Translations under genes and position numbers: made by a program | Part shown: one piece after another, positions 1 through 8,818 of the stretch | How positions within the stretch are numbered: position 1 is the first letter of the stretch | Layout: every line of letters begins with the position of its first letter | NCBI RefSeq assembly: GCF_041435095.1 | Contig: NZ_CP108025.1 | Location: 4,650,001 to 4,714,000, forward strand | Direction of reading: 5' to 3' | DNA from: Kitasatospora sp. NBC_00315 | GTDB lineage: Bacteria; Actinomycetota; Actinomycetes; Streptomycetales; Streptomycetaceae | DNA length: 64,000 bases | Notes under the pieces: model-generated | Database searches by the model: none | Told to the model about the DNA's origin: nothing | Seen by the model: the letters and a program-made list of their open reading frames with translations, nothing else

Positions 1-339
1 GCCGAACTCGCCGCCGGCGACGACCCGGCGGGCAGCGCGCTCGCGGCCGAGGGCACCGCCGACGCGCTCGCCCTGATCTCCCGGCTACCGCGCGACCAGG
101 CCGAGGCCGTCCTGCTGCGGGTCGTCCTGCAGCTGGACGCCGAGAGCGCCGCCCGGGTGCTGGGCAAGCGCGCCGGGACGGTGCGGATGGCGGCGCACCG
201 GGGGCTGCGGGCGCTGGCCCGGCTGCTGGAGCAGAGCGGCGCGGCCGAGGCCGGGATACCCCGGCGGGAGCCCGGAAAAAGAAAATCCCCCCAGGGTGTG
301 ACGGAACCCAGGACCGCGACGCTGAAGGACATGAGATGA
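1..339 (+). CDS. RNA polymerase sigma-70-like factor, C-terminal part (5' end outside window)
   Basis: The first 112 codons read without interruption to a TGA at 337-339. They encode the end of a sigma-70 family protein. Residues around ISRLPRDQAEAVLLRVV followed by SAARVLGKRAGTVRMAAHRGL have the layout of sigma region 4.2, the helix-turn-helix that binds the -35 element. After it comes a basic, low-complexity tail (KRKSPQG). The stop overlaps the ATG of the next gene (ATGA at 336-339), so the two are translationally coupled. This arrangement is typical of ECF/SigE-like factors followed by a membrane protein. Region 2 is outside the window, so the subgroup cannot be set. Confidence 0.85.
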   Translation, partial: AELAAGDDPAGSALAAEGTADALALISRLPRDQAEAVLLRVVLQLDAESAARVLGKRAGTVRMAAHRGLRALARLLEQSGAAEAGIPRREPGKRKSPQGVTEPRTATLKDMR

Positions 340-1364
340 GCACCAACCGATCCCGTCGGATCGACCGCGACACCGCCGAGCAGCTGCTCGGCGGTGCGGC
401 GGCCGGTACGCCGGGCGGCCGGGCGCCCCTCACCGGACAGGACGGCACGCCCGGGCGGCAATCGCTCGCCCGGCTGCTGGCCGCCGCGGCTGCCCCCGAA
501 GCCGCGGCCGGCGACCTGCCCGGCGAGGAGGCGGCCCTGGCCGCGTTCCGGGCGGCTGCCCGTCCCGCCACTGTGACCGACCCTGCCCCTGTCCGCGGTC
601 CGCTGACCGCCGCACCACCCCGGAGACGATCGATGGCTACCGCCGGCCTGGCCAGGGCCTTCAGCGCGAAGGCAGCAGCCGTCGCGCTGCTGGCCACCGC
701 GCTGGGCGGGGTCGCGGTCGCGGCCGGCACCGGGAACCTGCCGGCCGCGCTGGGCGGCGGTCCCGGCCCCTCCACGCGGGTCGCCGCACCCGTCACCCAG
801 GCCACGGCGTCGGACCGGGCGCCCGCCGCGGGCTCCGGCACGCCGGGCGCGGTGACGAGGTCGCAGGCGCCCGGCACGACGCCCGGCGCCGGACGGGCCT
901 CCGGCGCGCCCGGTGCCCCCGCCTCCGGAGTGCCGTCGCCGGACGCCACGCCGGACGGCCGCGGGGTACCGGGCGTGAACGGTGCCGGCGGCGGGAGCAC
1001 GGGCGCCGACCCGAGCCGGTCGGCGGCCGCCACCACGTCCGTGCTGCTCACGCTCTGCCAGGGCCTGGCCGAGGGCCAGGGCAAGGACGCCGCACTGCGC
1101 TCGCTGAGCGCCGACCCGCGGTTCGCGCCGCTGGTCAAGGCGGCCGGCGGCCAGGAGAAGGTGACCGCCTTCTGCGCGGCGATCGTCGCCGGCACGGCCG
1201 GCAGCGCCCGCGGCACCGACCCCGCTCCCGCCACCCCCACGGCCGGCACCGGCCAGCGGGGCGGCCAGCCCGGCGCGACCGCTCCGGCGGCCGCCGACCC
1301 GGACCGGACGGCGCGGCTGAGTATGCTGCCCGCCGCGTCCGACGACACCTCCGCCCGGAGGTAA
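336..1364 (+). CDS. Hypothetical single-pass membrane protein coupled to the sigma factor
   Basis: A 342-residue protein whose ATG overlaps the stop of the upstream sigma factor, so it is co-translated with it. Residues 1-75 are soluble and include a DRDTAEQLL stretch and a GEEAALAAFR stretch. A hydrophobic segment near residues 112-132 (AAVALLATALGGVAVAAG) looks like one membrane span. A long Ala/Pro/Gly/Thr-rich region follows, then a conserved-looking helical block at about 235-285 (LLTLCQGLAEGQGKDAALR onwards). The position suggests a partner or modulator of the sigma factor, but no HxxxCxxC anti-sigma zinc motif is visible, so that role is only inferred. I do not recognise a named family. 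Confidence 0.75.
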   Translation: MSTNRSRRIDRDTAEQLLGGAAAGTPGGRAPLTGQDGTPGRQSLARLLAAAAAPEAAAGDLPGEEAALAAFRAAARPATVTDPAPVRGPLTAAPPRRRSMATAGLARAFSAKAAAVALLATALGGVAVAAGTGNLPAALGGGPGPSTRVAAPVTQATASDRAPAAGSGTPGAVTRSQAPGTTPGAGRASGAPGAPASGVPSPDATPDGRGVPGVNGAGGGSTGADPSRSAAATTSVLLTLCQGLAEGQGKDAALRSLSADPRFAPLVKAAGGQEKVTAFCAAIVAGTAGSARGTDPAPATPTAGTGQRGGQPGATAPAAADPDRTARLSMLPAASDDTSARR

Positions 1365-1526
1365 CCCCGATCCCCGGACGGGCGGTGGGTGAATCCCCCC
1401 GGACCCACCGCCTGTCCGGCCCCCTCCCGACCGACCCGCCCGCCTCGACGGGTGGACGGCTATCGTGCACAGGTGCGCGAGGCTGCCGGGACCCCTGGCC
1501 GCCGACGGTGAGGGGAGCGGTTCCAG

Positions 1527-3143
1527 GTGATCGGACGGGCGCTGAACGGGCGTTACGAGCTCGTGGAGATACTCGGCGTCGGAGGCATGGCCACCGTCTG
1601 GCGCGGCCTCGACCGCGTGCTGGGCCGTCAGGTCGCCGTCAAGGTGCTCAACGGCGGCCTCGCCGACGACCCGCGCTTCGCCGAGCGCTTCGGCCGGGAG
1701 GCGCAGCACGCCGCGATGCTGGCCCACCCGCGGATCGCCATGGTCTTCGACTCGGGGGTCGACCAGGGCTCGCCGTACATCGTCATGGAGCTGGTGCACG
1801 GCCGGTCGCTGAGCACCCTGCTGGCCGAGCAGCCGGGCCTGTCGGTGGAGCACGCGGTGGGCATCGGCGCGGCGGTCTGCGAGGCACTGCAGGTGGCGCA
1901 CGCGGCCGGACTGGTGCACCGGGACATCAAGCCCGGCAACATCATGATCACGTACGACGGCGGGGTGAAGGTCGTCGACTTCGGCATCGCCCGCGCCGGG
2001 TCCTCCGGCGCCGGTCTGACCCAGGCCGCCACCGTCCTCGGCACCGCCGCCTACCTCTCGCCCGAGCAGGCCACCGCGAGCGAGGTGGACGGGCGCTCCG
2101 ACCTCTACGCGGTCGGCTGCGTGCTGACGGAGATGCTCACCGGGCAGCCGCCGTTCACCGCCGCCACCCCGGTGGCGATCGCCTTCAAGCACGTCACCGA
2201 GCAACCGCCCGCGCTCCGTGCACTGCGCGCCGACGTGCCGCCGGCGCTGGAGGCGGCGGTCGGGCGCCTGCTCGCCAAGAACCCCGCCGAGCGGCCGCCG
2301 GACGCCGCGTCGGCCCGCGCCGAACTCCTCGCCACCGTCCCGGCCCGGCCGGGCGCCGACCGGACGTCCGAACTGCTCGCCGCGGCGCCGCCGGCCTTCC
2401 CCGCCACGTCGGCCGTCCCGGCCACGTCCGCCGGCCCGGCCGCGGGCGACCAGCAGCACACGACCCTGCTGCCGCCCGTCGCCGCCGGCGGGCACCAGGG
2501 CGGGCCCGCCACCACGCTGATGCCGCCCGTCCCCGCCGGGGCGGGCGCGCCGTACGAGGACGGGCGCCCGGACCGGTACGACGGGCCGGGCCCGCACGCT
2601 CCGGGGCGGCCGGGCAGGCTCAAGCCGGTGCTCATCGGCGCCGTGCTGGTGGCCGCGCTGGCGGGCGCCGCGACGCTGGCCGTCAGCGCCCTCGGCAGCC
2701 CGGACACCCGGGCCGCGTCGCCGGGCCACCTCAGCACCGCGTCCGCCGCCCCGGCGACCGGCCCGAGCGGCTCACCCTCGGCCGTCCGGACGATCCCCCC
2801 GACCACGGGCGCGCCCACGCCGGCGCGCAGCCAGGGGCCGGCCGACGTGCTCACCGCGTTCCGCCAGACCGTCGCGCAGGCCAAGATGCCCAAGGACCAC
2901 GACCGGCAGGGCGACCTCCTGGTGTCGCTGGACGACGCCGCGCAGGCCCTGGCCGACGGCCGGCCGGCCGGCGCCGAGCAGGAGCTGAAGAACTCCCAGC
3001 GGATGGTGCGCGACCTCGTCAAGAGGCACGCCGTGGACGCCGCGACCGGCCAGAACTGGCAGGGCCGGCTCACGGCGCTGATCACCTCGATCCACGGCTC
3101 GGCCCCCAGCGCCGGCGGGGGCGGCAACGACGGCAACGACTGA
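1527..3143 (+). CDS. PknB-type transmembrane Ser/Thr protein kinase
   Basis: A 538-residue eukaryotic-like Ser/Thr kinase. The GTG start is chosen because the kinase domain begins at once (RYELVEILGVGGMATVW). Visible motifs are the Gly-rich loop (GVGGMA, residues 17-22), the ATP-binding Lys39 (VAVKVL), the catalytic loop HRDIKPGNI and the DFG motif (VVDFGIARA), followed by the APE-equivalent LSPEQAT. After about residue 275 comes a Pro/Ala-rich juxtamembrane linker, one membrane span (VLIGAVLVAALAGAATLAV) and an extracellular helical domain of about 110 residues without PASTA repeats. It probably senses something outside the cell and phosphorylates cytoplasmic targets. The substrate is unknown. 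Confidence 0.93.
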   Translation: MIGRALNGRYELVEILGVGGMATVWRGLDRVLGRQVAVKVLNGGLADDPRFAERFGREAQHAAMLAHPRIAMVFDSGVDQGSPYIVMELVHGRSLSTLLAEQPGLSVEHAVGIGAAVCEALQVAHAAGLVHRDIKPGNIMITYDGGVKVVDFGIARAGSSGAGLTQAATVLGTAAYLSPEQATASEVDGRSDLYAVGCVLTEMLTGQPPFTAATPVAIAFKHVTEQPPALRALRADVPPALEAAVGRLLAKNPAERPPDAASARAELLATVPARPGADRTSELLAAAPPAFPATSAVPATSAGPAAGDQQHTTLLPPVAAGGHQGGPATTLMPPVPAGAGAPYEDGRPDRYDGPGPHAPGRPGRLKPVLIGAVLVAALAGAATLAVSALGSPDTRAASPGHLSTASAAPATGPSGSPSAVRTIPPTTGAPTPARSQGPADVLTAFRQTVAQAKMPKDHDRQGDLLVSLDDAAQALADGRPAGAEQELKNSQRMVRDLVKRHAVDAATGQNWQGRLTALITSIHGSAPSAGGGGNDGND

Positions 3144-3144
3144 G

Positions 3145-3164
3145 CCGGGCCGGTCACGGCCCGG
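3145..3164. terminator. Bidirectional terminator between kinase and K+ channel genes
   Basis: CCGGGCCG and CGGCCCGG form a perfect 8-base-pair stem with a 4-base loop. It sits in the 10-base gap between the two convergent genes and overlaps the channel gene's stop. No T-run follows, as is usual in actinomycetes. Confidence 0.55.
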
Positions 3165-3783
3165 GGCGGGGCGGCCGCTCCGGATCCTCGCCGCCGTCGT
3201 CGTCCTGTTCCTGTTCCTGAGCCTGCTCGGGGTTCGGCTCCCCGCGCGGACCGCCGCGCAGACGGCCTTCGCGGGCCCTGGTGCCGAGCTGGCGGCGCAG
3301 ACTGCTGCTGAGGGTGCCGGCCGCGGTGGCCAGGAAGACGAAGTTGTAGAAGATCTGGAGCACCACCAGCAGGCGCGCGACCTGTCCGGCCGGGGTGATG
3401 TCGCCGTACCCGACGGTCGACATGGTGACGACGGTGAAGTAGAGCGAGTCCAGCCGCGTGTTCAGCCCGGCGAACTCCTGCGTCCCGTGGCCCAGCCCGT
3501 AGTAGGTCGCGGCGAAGACGATCAGCGCGAGCCCGATCAGGAAGACCAGCCCCAGACCCGGTCTGCCGCCGGCCCCCGTGAGCACCTGCCACATCTTGCG
3601 CAGCAGCAGCACCGTCAGCAGGGTGAGTGCCAGGCAGAAGAGGGTCCAGCTGAGCACCGGCCGCTCGGTGCCGAGACGGTCCAGCGGCAGGGTGAAGTAG
3701 CAGACCAGCAGGATGGGGAGGCCGACGAGCAGGAGGATCCAGTCGCGGACGGCGCTGGAGCGCAGCTGCTTCAAGGGCACCAT
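3154..3783 (-). CDS. Potassium channel family protein (TVGYGD filter)
   Basis: A 209-residue ion channel subunit. Hydrophobic segments lie at about residues 14-34, 43-63 and 77-97. They are followed by a pore helix with the K+ selectivity filter TMSTVGYGD (about residues 117-125) and a final membrane helix (VARLLVVLQIFYNFVFL). The tail after residue 160 is charged and rich in Arg, Glu and Gln, and lacks a visible RCK/TrkA-N domain. It should assemble as a tetramer and pass K+. The gating signal is not evident. It is convergent with the kinase gene and lies 189 bases downstream of a MerR gene on the same strand. Confidence 0.88.
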   Translation of the reverse strand: MVPLKQLRSSAVRDWILLLVGLPILLVCYFTLPLDRLGTERPVLSWTLFCLALTLLTVLLLRKMWQVLTGAGGRPGLGLVFLIGLALIVFAATYYGLGHGTQEFAGLNTRLDSLYFTVVTMSTVGYGDITPAGQVARLLVVLQIFYNFVFLATAAGTLSSSLRRQLGTRAREGRLRGGPRGEPNPEQAQEQEQDDDGGEDPERPPRPGP

Positions 3784-3972
3784 CCTGCTGGCGGGGCGGG
3801 CTCGGCTCCGGGCCGTGCCGGGCAGCGGGCACGGTCCCCGTCAGCCTGACGCCGTGCGGGCGCCAACGCGCGCCGGGCTGCTCCGTCCGGGTGCCCGTCG
3901 TGCGGGGCTCCGTCGCCCTGGGCGCCGTCCGGGACGCGCCGTTCCGGGCGGGCGCGGCCAGGAGCCGCCGGG

Positions 3973-4632
3973 TCATGCCCCGGTGGGGGCCCCGGCCGGT
4001 ACCCCGGCGGTGAACACCCGCGCGGAGGCGTTCTCGTGCGCCAGCCGGCGCAGCGCGGTGAGCAGGGCCTCGCCGAGCACGGTGCCCAGCACCAGGCCCT
4101 CGACCTGACTGTCCGGGTCGGGACGGCGGCCGACGGCGGCCACCTCCGCGGCGGCGAGCCTCTCGACCGCGTCCGCGTAGGCGTCGATCAGCCCGAGCAT
4201 GTCGTCCTGGCCCAGGTCGCGGTAGGTGAGCACGACCTGGGTCAGCGCGTCCCTGGCCGGCCCGTCGGCCTCGACCAGCCAGCCGCGGTCGGCGATCAGC
4301 CGGTCGGTGAGCCCCCGGGCCTCCAGCAGGGCCGTCGAGTCGGGGTCACCGGCCGCGATCGGGGTGATGGCGTGCTGGGCGGCGCCGAGCACGTCGTGCA
4401 GCGCGGCGCCGGGGGCGTCGATGGAGTCGAGCACCGTGCGGGCGGCGGCGACGGAGAGCTTCCCGACCTCCAGCAGCGCGCGGACCAGCTTGAGCCGGCG
4501 TACGTGGGCGTCGCCGTACTGGGCCTGGTTCGGGCTGGTGAGTTCGCCCGGCGGCAGCAGTCCCTCACGCAGGTAGTACTTGATGGTCGGCACCGGGACG
4601 CCCGTCCGGGTGCTCAGCTCTCCGACGCGCAT
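3973..4632 (-). CDS. MerR family transcriptional regulator
   Basis: A 219-residue regulator. The N-terminus (MRVGELSTRTGVPVPTIKYYLREGLL) is the MerR winged helix-turn-helix, with the YYLREGLLP signature. The dimerisation helix lies around residues 75-110. The C-terminal half (about 110-219) is all-helical and resembles the ligand-binding half of Streptomyces MerR proteins that look TipA/TetR-like. No metal-binding Cys pair is seen, so an organic ligand is more likely than a metal. Start codon ATG with a GGAGAAGGAG ribosome site upstream. A short palindrome at 4659-4669 in its own promoter region suggests autoregulation. Confidence 0.88.
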   Translation of the reverse strand: MRVGELSTRTGVPVPTIKYYLREGLLPPGELTSPNQAQYGDAHVRRLKLVRALLEVGKLSVAAARTVLDSIDAPGAALHDVLGAAQHAITPIAAGDPDSTALLEARGLTDRLIADRGWLVEADGPARDALTQVVLTYRDLGQDDMLGLIDAYADAVERLAAAEVAAVGRRPDPDSQVEGLVLGTVLGEALLTALRRLAHENASARVFTAGVPAGAPTGA

Positions 4633-4658
4633 CGGCTCTCCTTCTCCGGGGCGGTACG

Positions 4659-4669
4659 GATAGCCTATC
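4659..4669. promoter_or_regulatory. Candidate MerR operator
   Basis: GATAGCCTATC is an 11-base palindrome (5-base arms, one central base) 27 bases upstream of the MerR gene's start. Position and symmetry fit a MerR operator between the -35 and -10 boxes; assignment is inferred. Confidence 0.4.
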
Positions 4670-4726
4670 TCTCCACTTTCCGTCCGGAGGAGGCCCTGCG
4701 GCGGCCCGGCGACGTCCCTCCGGGGG

Positions 4727-4769
4727 CCTGCGGCGGAGCGGACCGGCCGACGGTCCGGTCCGCCGCAGG
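4727..4769 (-). terminator. Terminator of the conservon operon
   Basis: Two 19-base arms (starting CCTGCGGCGGA, ending TCCGCCGCAGG) pair with one mismatch around a 5-base loop. The hairpin starts 4 bases after the stop of the last P450 gene, so it probably ends the six-gene transcript. Confidence 0.75.
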
Positions 4770-4773
4770 GGGG

Positions 4774-6042
4774 CTAACCGGCGGCGGGGCGCAGCCGTGC
4801 GGGCAGCGAGAGGTGGCCGTTGGAGATGAACGACTCCACCGGGCGCAGGCCCTCGGCCGGCTCGGCGAGTGCGAGGTCGGGGAAGCGCTCGAACAGCCCG
4901 GGCAGGGCGATGGCCGCCTCCATCCGGGCCAGCGGCGCGCCGAGGCAGAAGTGCACGCCGTGGCCGAACGCCAGGTGCTCCTTGCCGGTGCGGGTCACGT
5001 CGAAGACGTCCGCGTCCGCCCCGTGCACGGCGCGGTCGCGTCCGGCGGCCGCGTACGCGGCGATGATCGCGTCGCCCTTGCGGATCAGCACGTCCCCGGC
5101 CTTGATGTCCTCCACCGCGTAGCGCAGCGGCAGGTTGGCGACGGGGGAGCGCAGCCGCAGCGCCTCCTCGATGACGTCGTTCCAGGAGGCCCGGCCCGCC
5201 CGGACGTGCGCCAGCTGCTCGGGGTGGGTCAGCAGCAGGTGGATGGCGTTGTCGAGCAGGTTCACCGTGGTCTCGTGGCCCGCGCTGATCAGCAGCAGCA
5301 GGGTGTCCACCAGCTCGGTCTCGGTGAGCTGGGCGGCCCCTTCGGCGTCCGGGTCCTCGTCCCGGACGCTGAGCAGCACGCTGGTGAGGTCGTCACCCGG
5401 CTCCCTGCGCTTGAGCGCCACCAGGTCGGTCAGGATGCCGTACACCGCGACGACGTTGGCCTGGGCCTCCTCGGGCGTCGCGTTGGTGTTGAAGATGACG
5501 TCCACGCAGTGCCGCAGCGCCGCGTGCGAGGCCTCCGGGACGCCGAACAGCTCGCAGATGACCTGGATCGGGACGGGGTACGCGTACCCCTCGCGCAGGT
5601 CCACCGGCTCCCCGGCCGGGGCGGCGTCCAGCGCGTCCAGCAGGTCGGCGGTGATCCGCTCGATCCGGGGGCGCATCGCCTCGGTGCGGCGGGCGGTGAA
5701 GGCGGCGGCGACCAGCCGGCGCAGCCGCCGGTGGTCGGTGCCGTACGCGGTGAACATGTTCTCGACGGCGACCCACAGGTTCAGCGACCAGTCGGCCGGG
5801 ATCTCACCGTTGATGTACGCCGGCCAGTGCTGCTTGGCGTCCTTGGAGACCCGGGGGTCGGTCAGCAGCTGCTTGACGAGCTCCTGGCTGCCTATCGACC
5901 ACGCCACCACGCCGCCAGGGAGCTCCACCCGCGCCACCGGCCCGTCCCGGTGGACACGCTCGGCCTCGCCGTGGATGTCGCTGCCGGTCGGGTCGAGCGT
6001 GTAGGGGCAGGTAGCGGCGGATCCGTCTGCAGGGGCTGCCAT
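4774..6042 (-). CDS. Cytochrome P450, CYP154-like (last gene of conservon)
   Basis: A 422-residue soluble bacterial P450 with all catalytic motifs: the I-helix oxygen-activation motif AGHETT, the K-helix ExxR (EEALRLRSP), and the heme loop [16 protein letters not shown] with the axial Cys. The N-terminus ([16 protein letters not shown]) is typical of CYP154/CYP105-type enzymes. The ATG at 6042 has a GGAGAG ribosome site. The gene's first 151 bases lie inside the 3' end of the upstream P450 gene in another reading frame. It ends the cvnABCD-P450-P450 operon, so it probably acts with the membrane-associated conservon complex. The substrate is unknown and redox partners are not encoded here. Confidence 0.93.
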   Translation of the reverse strand: MAAPADGSAATCPYTLDPTGSDIHGEAERVHRDGPVARVELPGGVVAWSIGSQELVKQLLTDPRVSKDAKQHWPAYINGEIPADWSLNLWVAVENMFTAYGTDHRRLRRLVAAAFTARRTEAMRPRIERITADLLDALDAAPAGEPVDLREGYAYPVPIQVICELFGVPEASHAALRHCVDVIFNTNATPEEAQANVVAVYGILTDLVALKRREPGDDLTSVLLSVRDEDPDAEGAAQLTETELVDTLLLLISAGHETTVNLLDNAIHLLLTHPEQLAHVRAGRASWNDVIEEALRLRSPVANLPLRYAVEDIKAGDVLIRKGDAIIAAYAAAGRDRAVHGADADVFDVTRTGKEHLAFGHGVHFCLGAPLARMEAAIALPGLFERFPDLALAEPAEGLRPVESFISNGHLSLPARLRPAAG

Positions 6043-7457
6043 GAGGTCTCTCCAGTGGTCTCGGCGGGACGTCCGGGGACGGCACCTGGATCGGTGCCGC
6101 GGGGATCGGTGCTCTGTGGAGCTGCATCGTGGGGAGCACTGCGTGGAGCGGTGGCGCGCGCACCGGCGCCCGGCGTTCCGCCGGCCGGTGCCCCGGCCAC
6201 CGGGACGGCCGGGAAGCGCACCGGCAGCGCCGCCAGGGCCCGGTGGAAGGGCCCGGAACGCCAGGGCAGTTCGCCGACCGGCAGCGCCAGCTCCATGTCC
6301 GGCAGCCGGTCGAGCAGCTTCTCGACCGCGACCGTGGCGATCAGCCGGGCGGGCCCCTGCGCCGGGCAGGCGTGCGGACCGGCGCTCCAGGCCAGGTGGG
6401 CGCGGTTGCCGGCGCGGTGCTCGGCGGCCAGCGCGGGGTCGGTGTTGGCGGCGGAGAAGCTGATCACCACCGGATCGCCCGCCGGCAGTCGCACGCCGCC
6501 GAGATCGACGTCCCGGACCGGGAAGTGCACGGCGTAGTTGGCCATCGGCGGGTCGGCCCACAGCACCTCGTCGAGGGCGTCCTCGACCGGCAGGGACCCG
6601 CCGGCCAGGCTGCCCGCGAAGCGGTCGTCCGAGAGCAGCAGCCGCAGGCCGTTGGTGATCAGGTTGAGCTGCGGCTCGGTGCCGGCGCCCATCAGCAGGA
6701 CGAGCTGGTGCACCATCTCCTCGTCGGTCAGCCGGGCCGAGTGGGCCATCAGCCAGGAGGTGATGTCGGGGCCGGGCCGGGCGCGCTTGTAGGCGACCAG
6801 CTCCAGCATGCACTCGGTGAGCTCCTGGTTGGCGCGCTCGGCGTCGATCCCGTCGAAGATCCCGATCAGCCCGGCGACCAGCCGGTCGCCGAACTCCGCC
6901 GGTGAGCCGAAGAGTTCGTTGAACACGAGTAGCGGAAGGGTGCGCGCGTAGTCGGCCACCAGGTCGGCCTCGCCGCGCTCGGCGAAGCGGTCGATCAGCT
7001 GGTCGGCGCTGCGCTCCACGTAGCCGCGCAACGCGACCGGATCGAGCCGCTCCAGGCTGTCGTCCACGGCGCCGCGCAGCCGGGCGTGCTCGGCGCCGTC
7101 CGTGAGCAGGCAGTTCGGCCGGTACTCCATCATCGGCCGCGCCGGGTTGTCGGGCGCGATCCGGCCGTTGTTCAGGTCGTTCCAGCGCCGGGAGTCCTTG
7201 GAGAAGGTCTCGGGCGTGCGCAGCACGTCCAGCGCGGCGGCGTACGAGGTCACCAGGCTCGCCCGGACGCCGGGGTAGAGCTCGACCGGCGCGGCCGGGC
7301 CGTACTGCCGCAGGTGCTGGTAGAACGCGGCCGGGTCGGCGGCGAACTCCTTGCCGTACATCGGGAATCCGCCCGGCGGCATCCCCTGCTGCGGGATCTC
7401 GGGCGAGCCGCCGCCGGCGTGTGCCGGGCAGCCCGGGGGCGGGACGGGGAGGGTCAC
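5892..7457 (-). CDS. cvnE: Cytochrome P450, CYP157-like, lacking the ExxR arginine, with a long C-terminal tail
   Basis: A 521-residue P450-fold protein, whose ATG overlaps the stop of cvnD. The I helix reads [12 protein letters not shown]. The K helix reads [10 protein letters not shown], so the invariant ExxR arginine is replaced by Trp. The heme loop is [14 protein letters not shown], which keeps the Cys but has Trp in place of Phe. CYP157 proteins of Streptomyces conservons are known for lacking a normal ExxR, and this one fits. The usual P450 end is near residue 410 (LPVRFPAVP). A Pro/Ala/Thr-rich tail of about 110 residues follows and runs 151 bases into the next gene. A conservon partner protein is likely; monooxygenase activity is uncertain. 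Confidence 0.9.
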   Translation of the reverse strand: MTLPVPPPGCPAHAGGGSPEIPQQGMPPGGFPMYGKEFAADPAAFYQHLRQYGPAAPVELYPGVRASLVTSYAAALDVLRTPETFSKDSRRWNDLNNGRIAPDNPARPMMEYRPNCLLTDGAEHARLRGAVDDSLERLDPVALRGYVERSADQLIDRFAERGEADLVADYARTLPLLVFNELFGSPAEFGDRLVAGLIGIFDGIDAERANQELTECMLELVAYKRARPGPDITSWLMAHSARLTDEEMVHQLVLLMGAGTEPQLNLITNGLRLLLSDDRFAGSLAGGSLPVEDALDEVLWADPPMANYAVHFPVRDVDLGGVRLPAGDPVVISFSAANTDPALAAEHRAGNRAHLAWSAGPHACPAQGPARLIATVAVEKLLDRLPDMELALPVGELPWRSGPFHRALAALPVRFPAVPVAGAPAGGTPGAGARATAPRSAPHDAAPQSTDPRGTDPGAVPGRPAETTGETSWQPLQTDPPLPAPTRSTRPAATSTARPSVSTGTGRWRGWSSLAAWWRGR

Positions 7458-8062
7458 GCTGGCTCCAGTTCGGTGGGGTTCTCGACACGCGCGTACAGGT
7501 ACTCGACCAGCGTCACCAGGGCCCGGGTCGCGGAGGCGGTGTCCCGGGCGTCGCAGCCGACCAGGGGTGTCTCCGGCAGCAGGTCGAGCGCCTCGCGCAG
7601 CTCGGCCTCGGCGAACTCCGGTGCGCCGTCGAAGTGGTTGACGGCCACGGCGTAGGGCAGGCCGTGCTCCTCCAACAGGTCCATCACGGCGAAGGACTGC
7701 TCCAGCCGGCGGGTGTCGGTGAGCACCAGTGCGCCGAGCGCGCCGTAGGCCATGTCCTTCCAGAGCGGGGTGAAGCGCTGCTGTCCGGGTGCGCCGAACA
7801 GGTACAGCACCAGGCTCTCGCTGAGGGTCAGCCGGCCGAAGTCCAGGGCGACGGTGGTGGTGTCCTTGCCGTGCACCCCGGCCAGGTCGTCGACCAGCGC
7901 GCCGGCCTGGGTCATCCGCTCCTCGGTGCGCAGCGGCGGGATCTCGGAGAGGGTCCCGACGAAGGTGGTCTTGCCGACCGCGAAGTGGCCGACCACCAGG
8001 AGTTTCACGGCGGTGCGCACGGTCGGGGCGAGGTAGATGTCAGAGGCGGGCCCGGAGGCCAT
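7454..8062 (-). CDS. cvnD: Conservon small GTP-binding protein CvnD
   Basis: A 202-residue Ras-like/MglA-like GTPase. The P-loop is GHFAVGKTT (about residues 25-33). The switch and DxxG-equivalent region is [12 protein letters not shown] (G3). The base-specificity loop is VAVNHFDG, with N and D as in NKxD. It has no membrane anchor of its own. In Streptomyces conservons the CvnA-D proteins form a membrane-associated complex likened to eukaryotic GPCR/G-protein systems. CvnD is the switch of that complex. The stop overlaps cvnE by 4 bases, and the start overlaps the preceding cvnC gene by 23 bases. Confidence 0.95.
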   Translation of the reverse strand: MASGPASDIYLAPTVRTAVKLLVVGHFAVGKTTFVGTLSEIPPLRTEERMTQAGALVDDLAGVHGKDTTTVALDFGRLTLSESLVLYLFGAPGQQRFTPLWKDMAYGALGALVLTDTRRLEQSFAVMDLLEEHGLPYAVAVNHFDGAPEFAEAELREALDLLPETPLVGCDARDTASATRALVTLVEYLYARVENPTELEPA

Positions 8063-8396
8063 GCAGTACCTCCCGCAGAAGCTGGGATTCGGGGAGCGGG
8101 GTGCGCGGTACGGCAGCCCGGGTGATGATGTGGCCGCTGTCGACGAGGTCGCCGAGCAGCACCTTGGTGACGCTCACCGGCAGGTGCAGGTGGCCGGCCA
8201 CCTCGGCCACCGACAGCGCGCCGAGCAGGCAGAGTTCGACGATCCGGCGGCGTTCCTGGCTGAGCCCGGCGAGTGGGCGGTCCGGCATCGCGCTGACGAG
8301 GGTGACCAGGTCGAAGGTGTTGCGGCTGGGGTGGGAGCGGCCGTCGGTCACCACGTACGGTCGGACCAGGCCCCGGCCGCCGCGCCCGGTGCTCAC
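8040..8396 (-). CDS. cvnC: Conservon protein CvnC (DUF742)
   Basis: A 118-residue DUF742 protein, GTG start. It begins VSTGRGGRGLVRPYVVTDGR, and the RPYxxTxGR pattern is typical of the family. A winged-helix-like fold is suggested by VELCLLGALSVAEVAGHLHL and VTKVLLGDLVDSGHI. The start is set by a GTGA overlap with the stop of cvnB (8393-8396). It overlaps cvnD by 23 bases. It probably bridges the roadblock protein and the GTPase within the conservon complex, though the exact role is not established. Confidence 0.93.
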   Translation of the reverse strand: MSTGRGGRGLVRPYVVTDGRSHPSRNTFDLVTLVSAMPDRPLAGLSQERRRIVELCLLGALSVAEVAGHLHLPVSVTKVLLGDLVDSGHIITRAAVPRTPLPESQLLREVLHGLRARL

Positions 8397-8818
8397 GCCC
8401 GGCTGCCGACGTCGTGCCGCGGCGGGCTGGTGAGTTCCTTGCCGAGCCGGTCGACCAGCTTCTGCATCCGGTAGCTGACCGCCTCCATGTCGACGCTCTC
8501 GCTCGCGGACACCGCGAGGTAGGCACCGGGCCCGGCGGCCACCAGGAACACGTAGCCGTCGGCGAACTCGATCAGGGTCTGCCGCCACGGGGTGCCCTCG
8601 CGGCCGGCGAAGCCGGCGGTGGAGCGGCTGATCGACTGCAGCCCGGAGAGTGCGGCGGCCTGGCGGTCGGCCTCGTCCCGGGAGATGCCGCGCGAGTGCG
8701 CGCGCAGGATGCCGTCCGCGGAGAGCAGGATGGCGTGGCGGGCCTCGGGCACCAGCAGGACGTCGTCGAGCATCCAGCCGAGCTCGTTGTTCAGGTGGCT
8801 GTTGAGCGGGCTGTTCAT
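8393..8818 (-). CDS. cvnB: Conservon roadblock/LC7 protein CvnB
   Basis: A 141-residue roadblock/LC7-domain protein. The core LDDVLLVPEARHAILLSADG, then a central helix and the strand GYVFLVAAGPGAYLAVSA, match the roadblock fold. Such proteins act as GTPase-activating or scaffold partners of MglA-like GTPases such as CvnD. The start MNSPLNSHLNNELGW is chosen because its ATG overlaps the cvnA stop (ATGA, 8815-8818). Longer upstream reading is cvnA sequence in another frame. Second gene of the operon. Confidence 0.94.
   Translation of the reverse strand: MNSPLNSHLNNELGWMLDDVLLVPEARHAILLSADGILRAHSRGISRDEADRQAAALSGLQSISRSTAGFAGREGTPWRQTLIEFADGYVFLVAAGPGAYLAVSASESVDMEAVSYRMQKLVDRLGKELTSPPRHDVGSRA

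Noticed and set aside
1385-3220. Long Arg-rich plus-strand frame overlapping the kinase gene
   Set aside because: It is the +1 shadow of the kinase; the kinase frame has all catalytic motifs.
4036-6537. Long open frame on the plus strand opposite the two P450 genes
   Set aside because: GC-rich codon bias keeps the opposite strand open. Its product is Arg/Gln/Val-rich without domains, while the minus strand encodes complete P450s.
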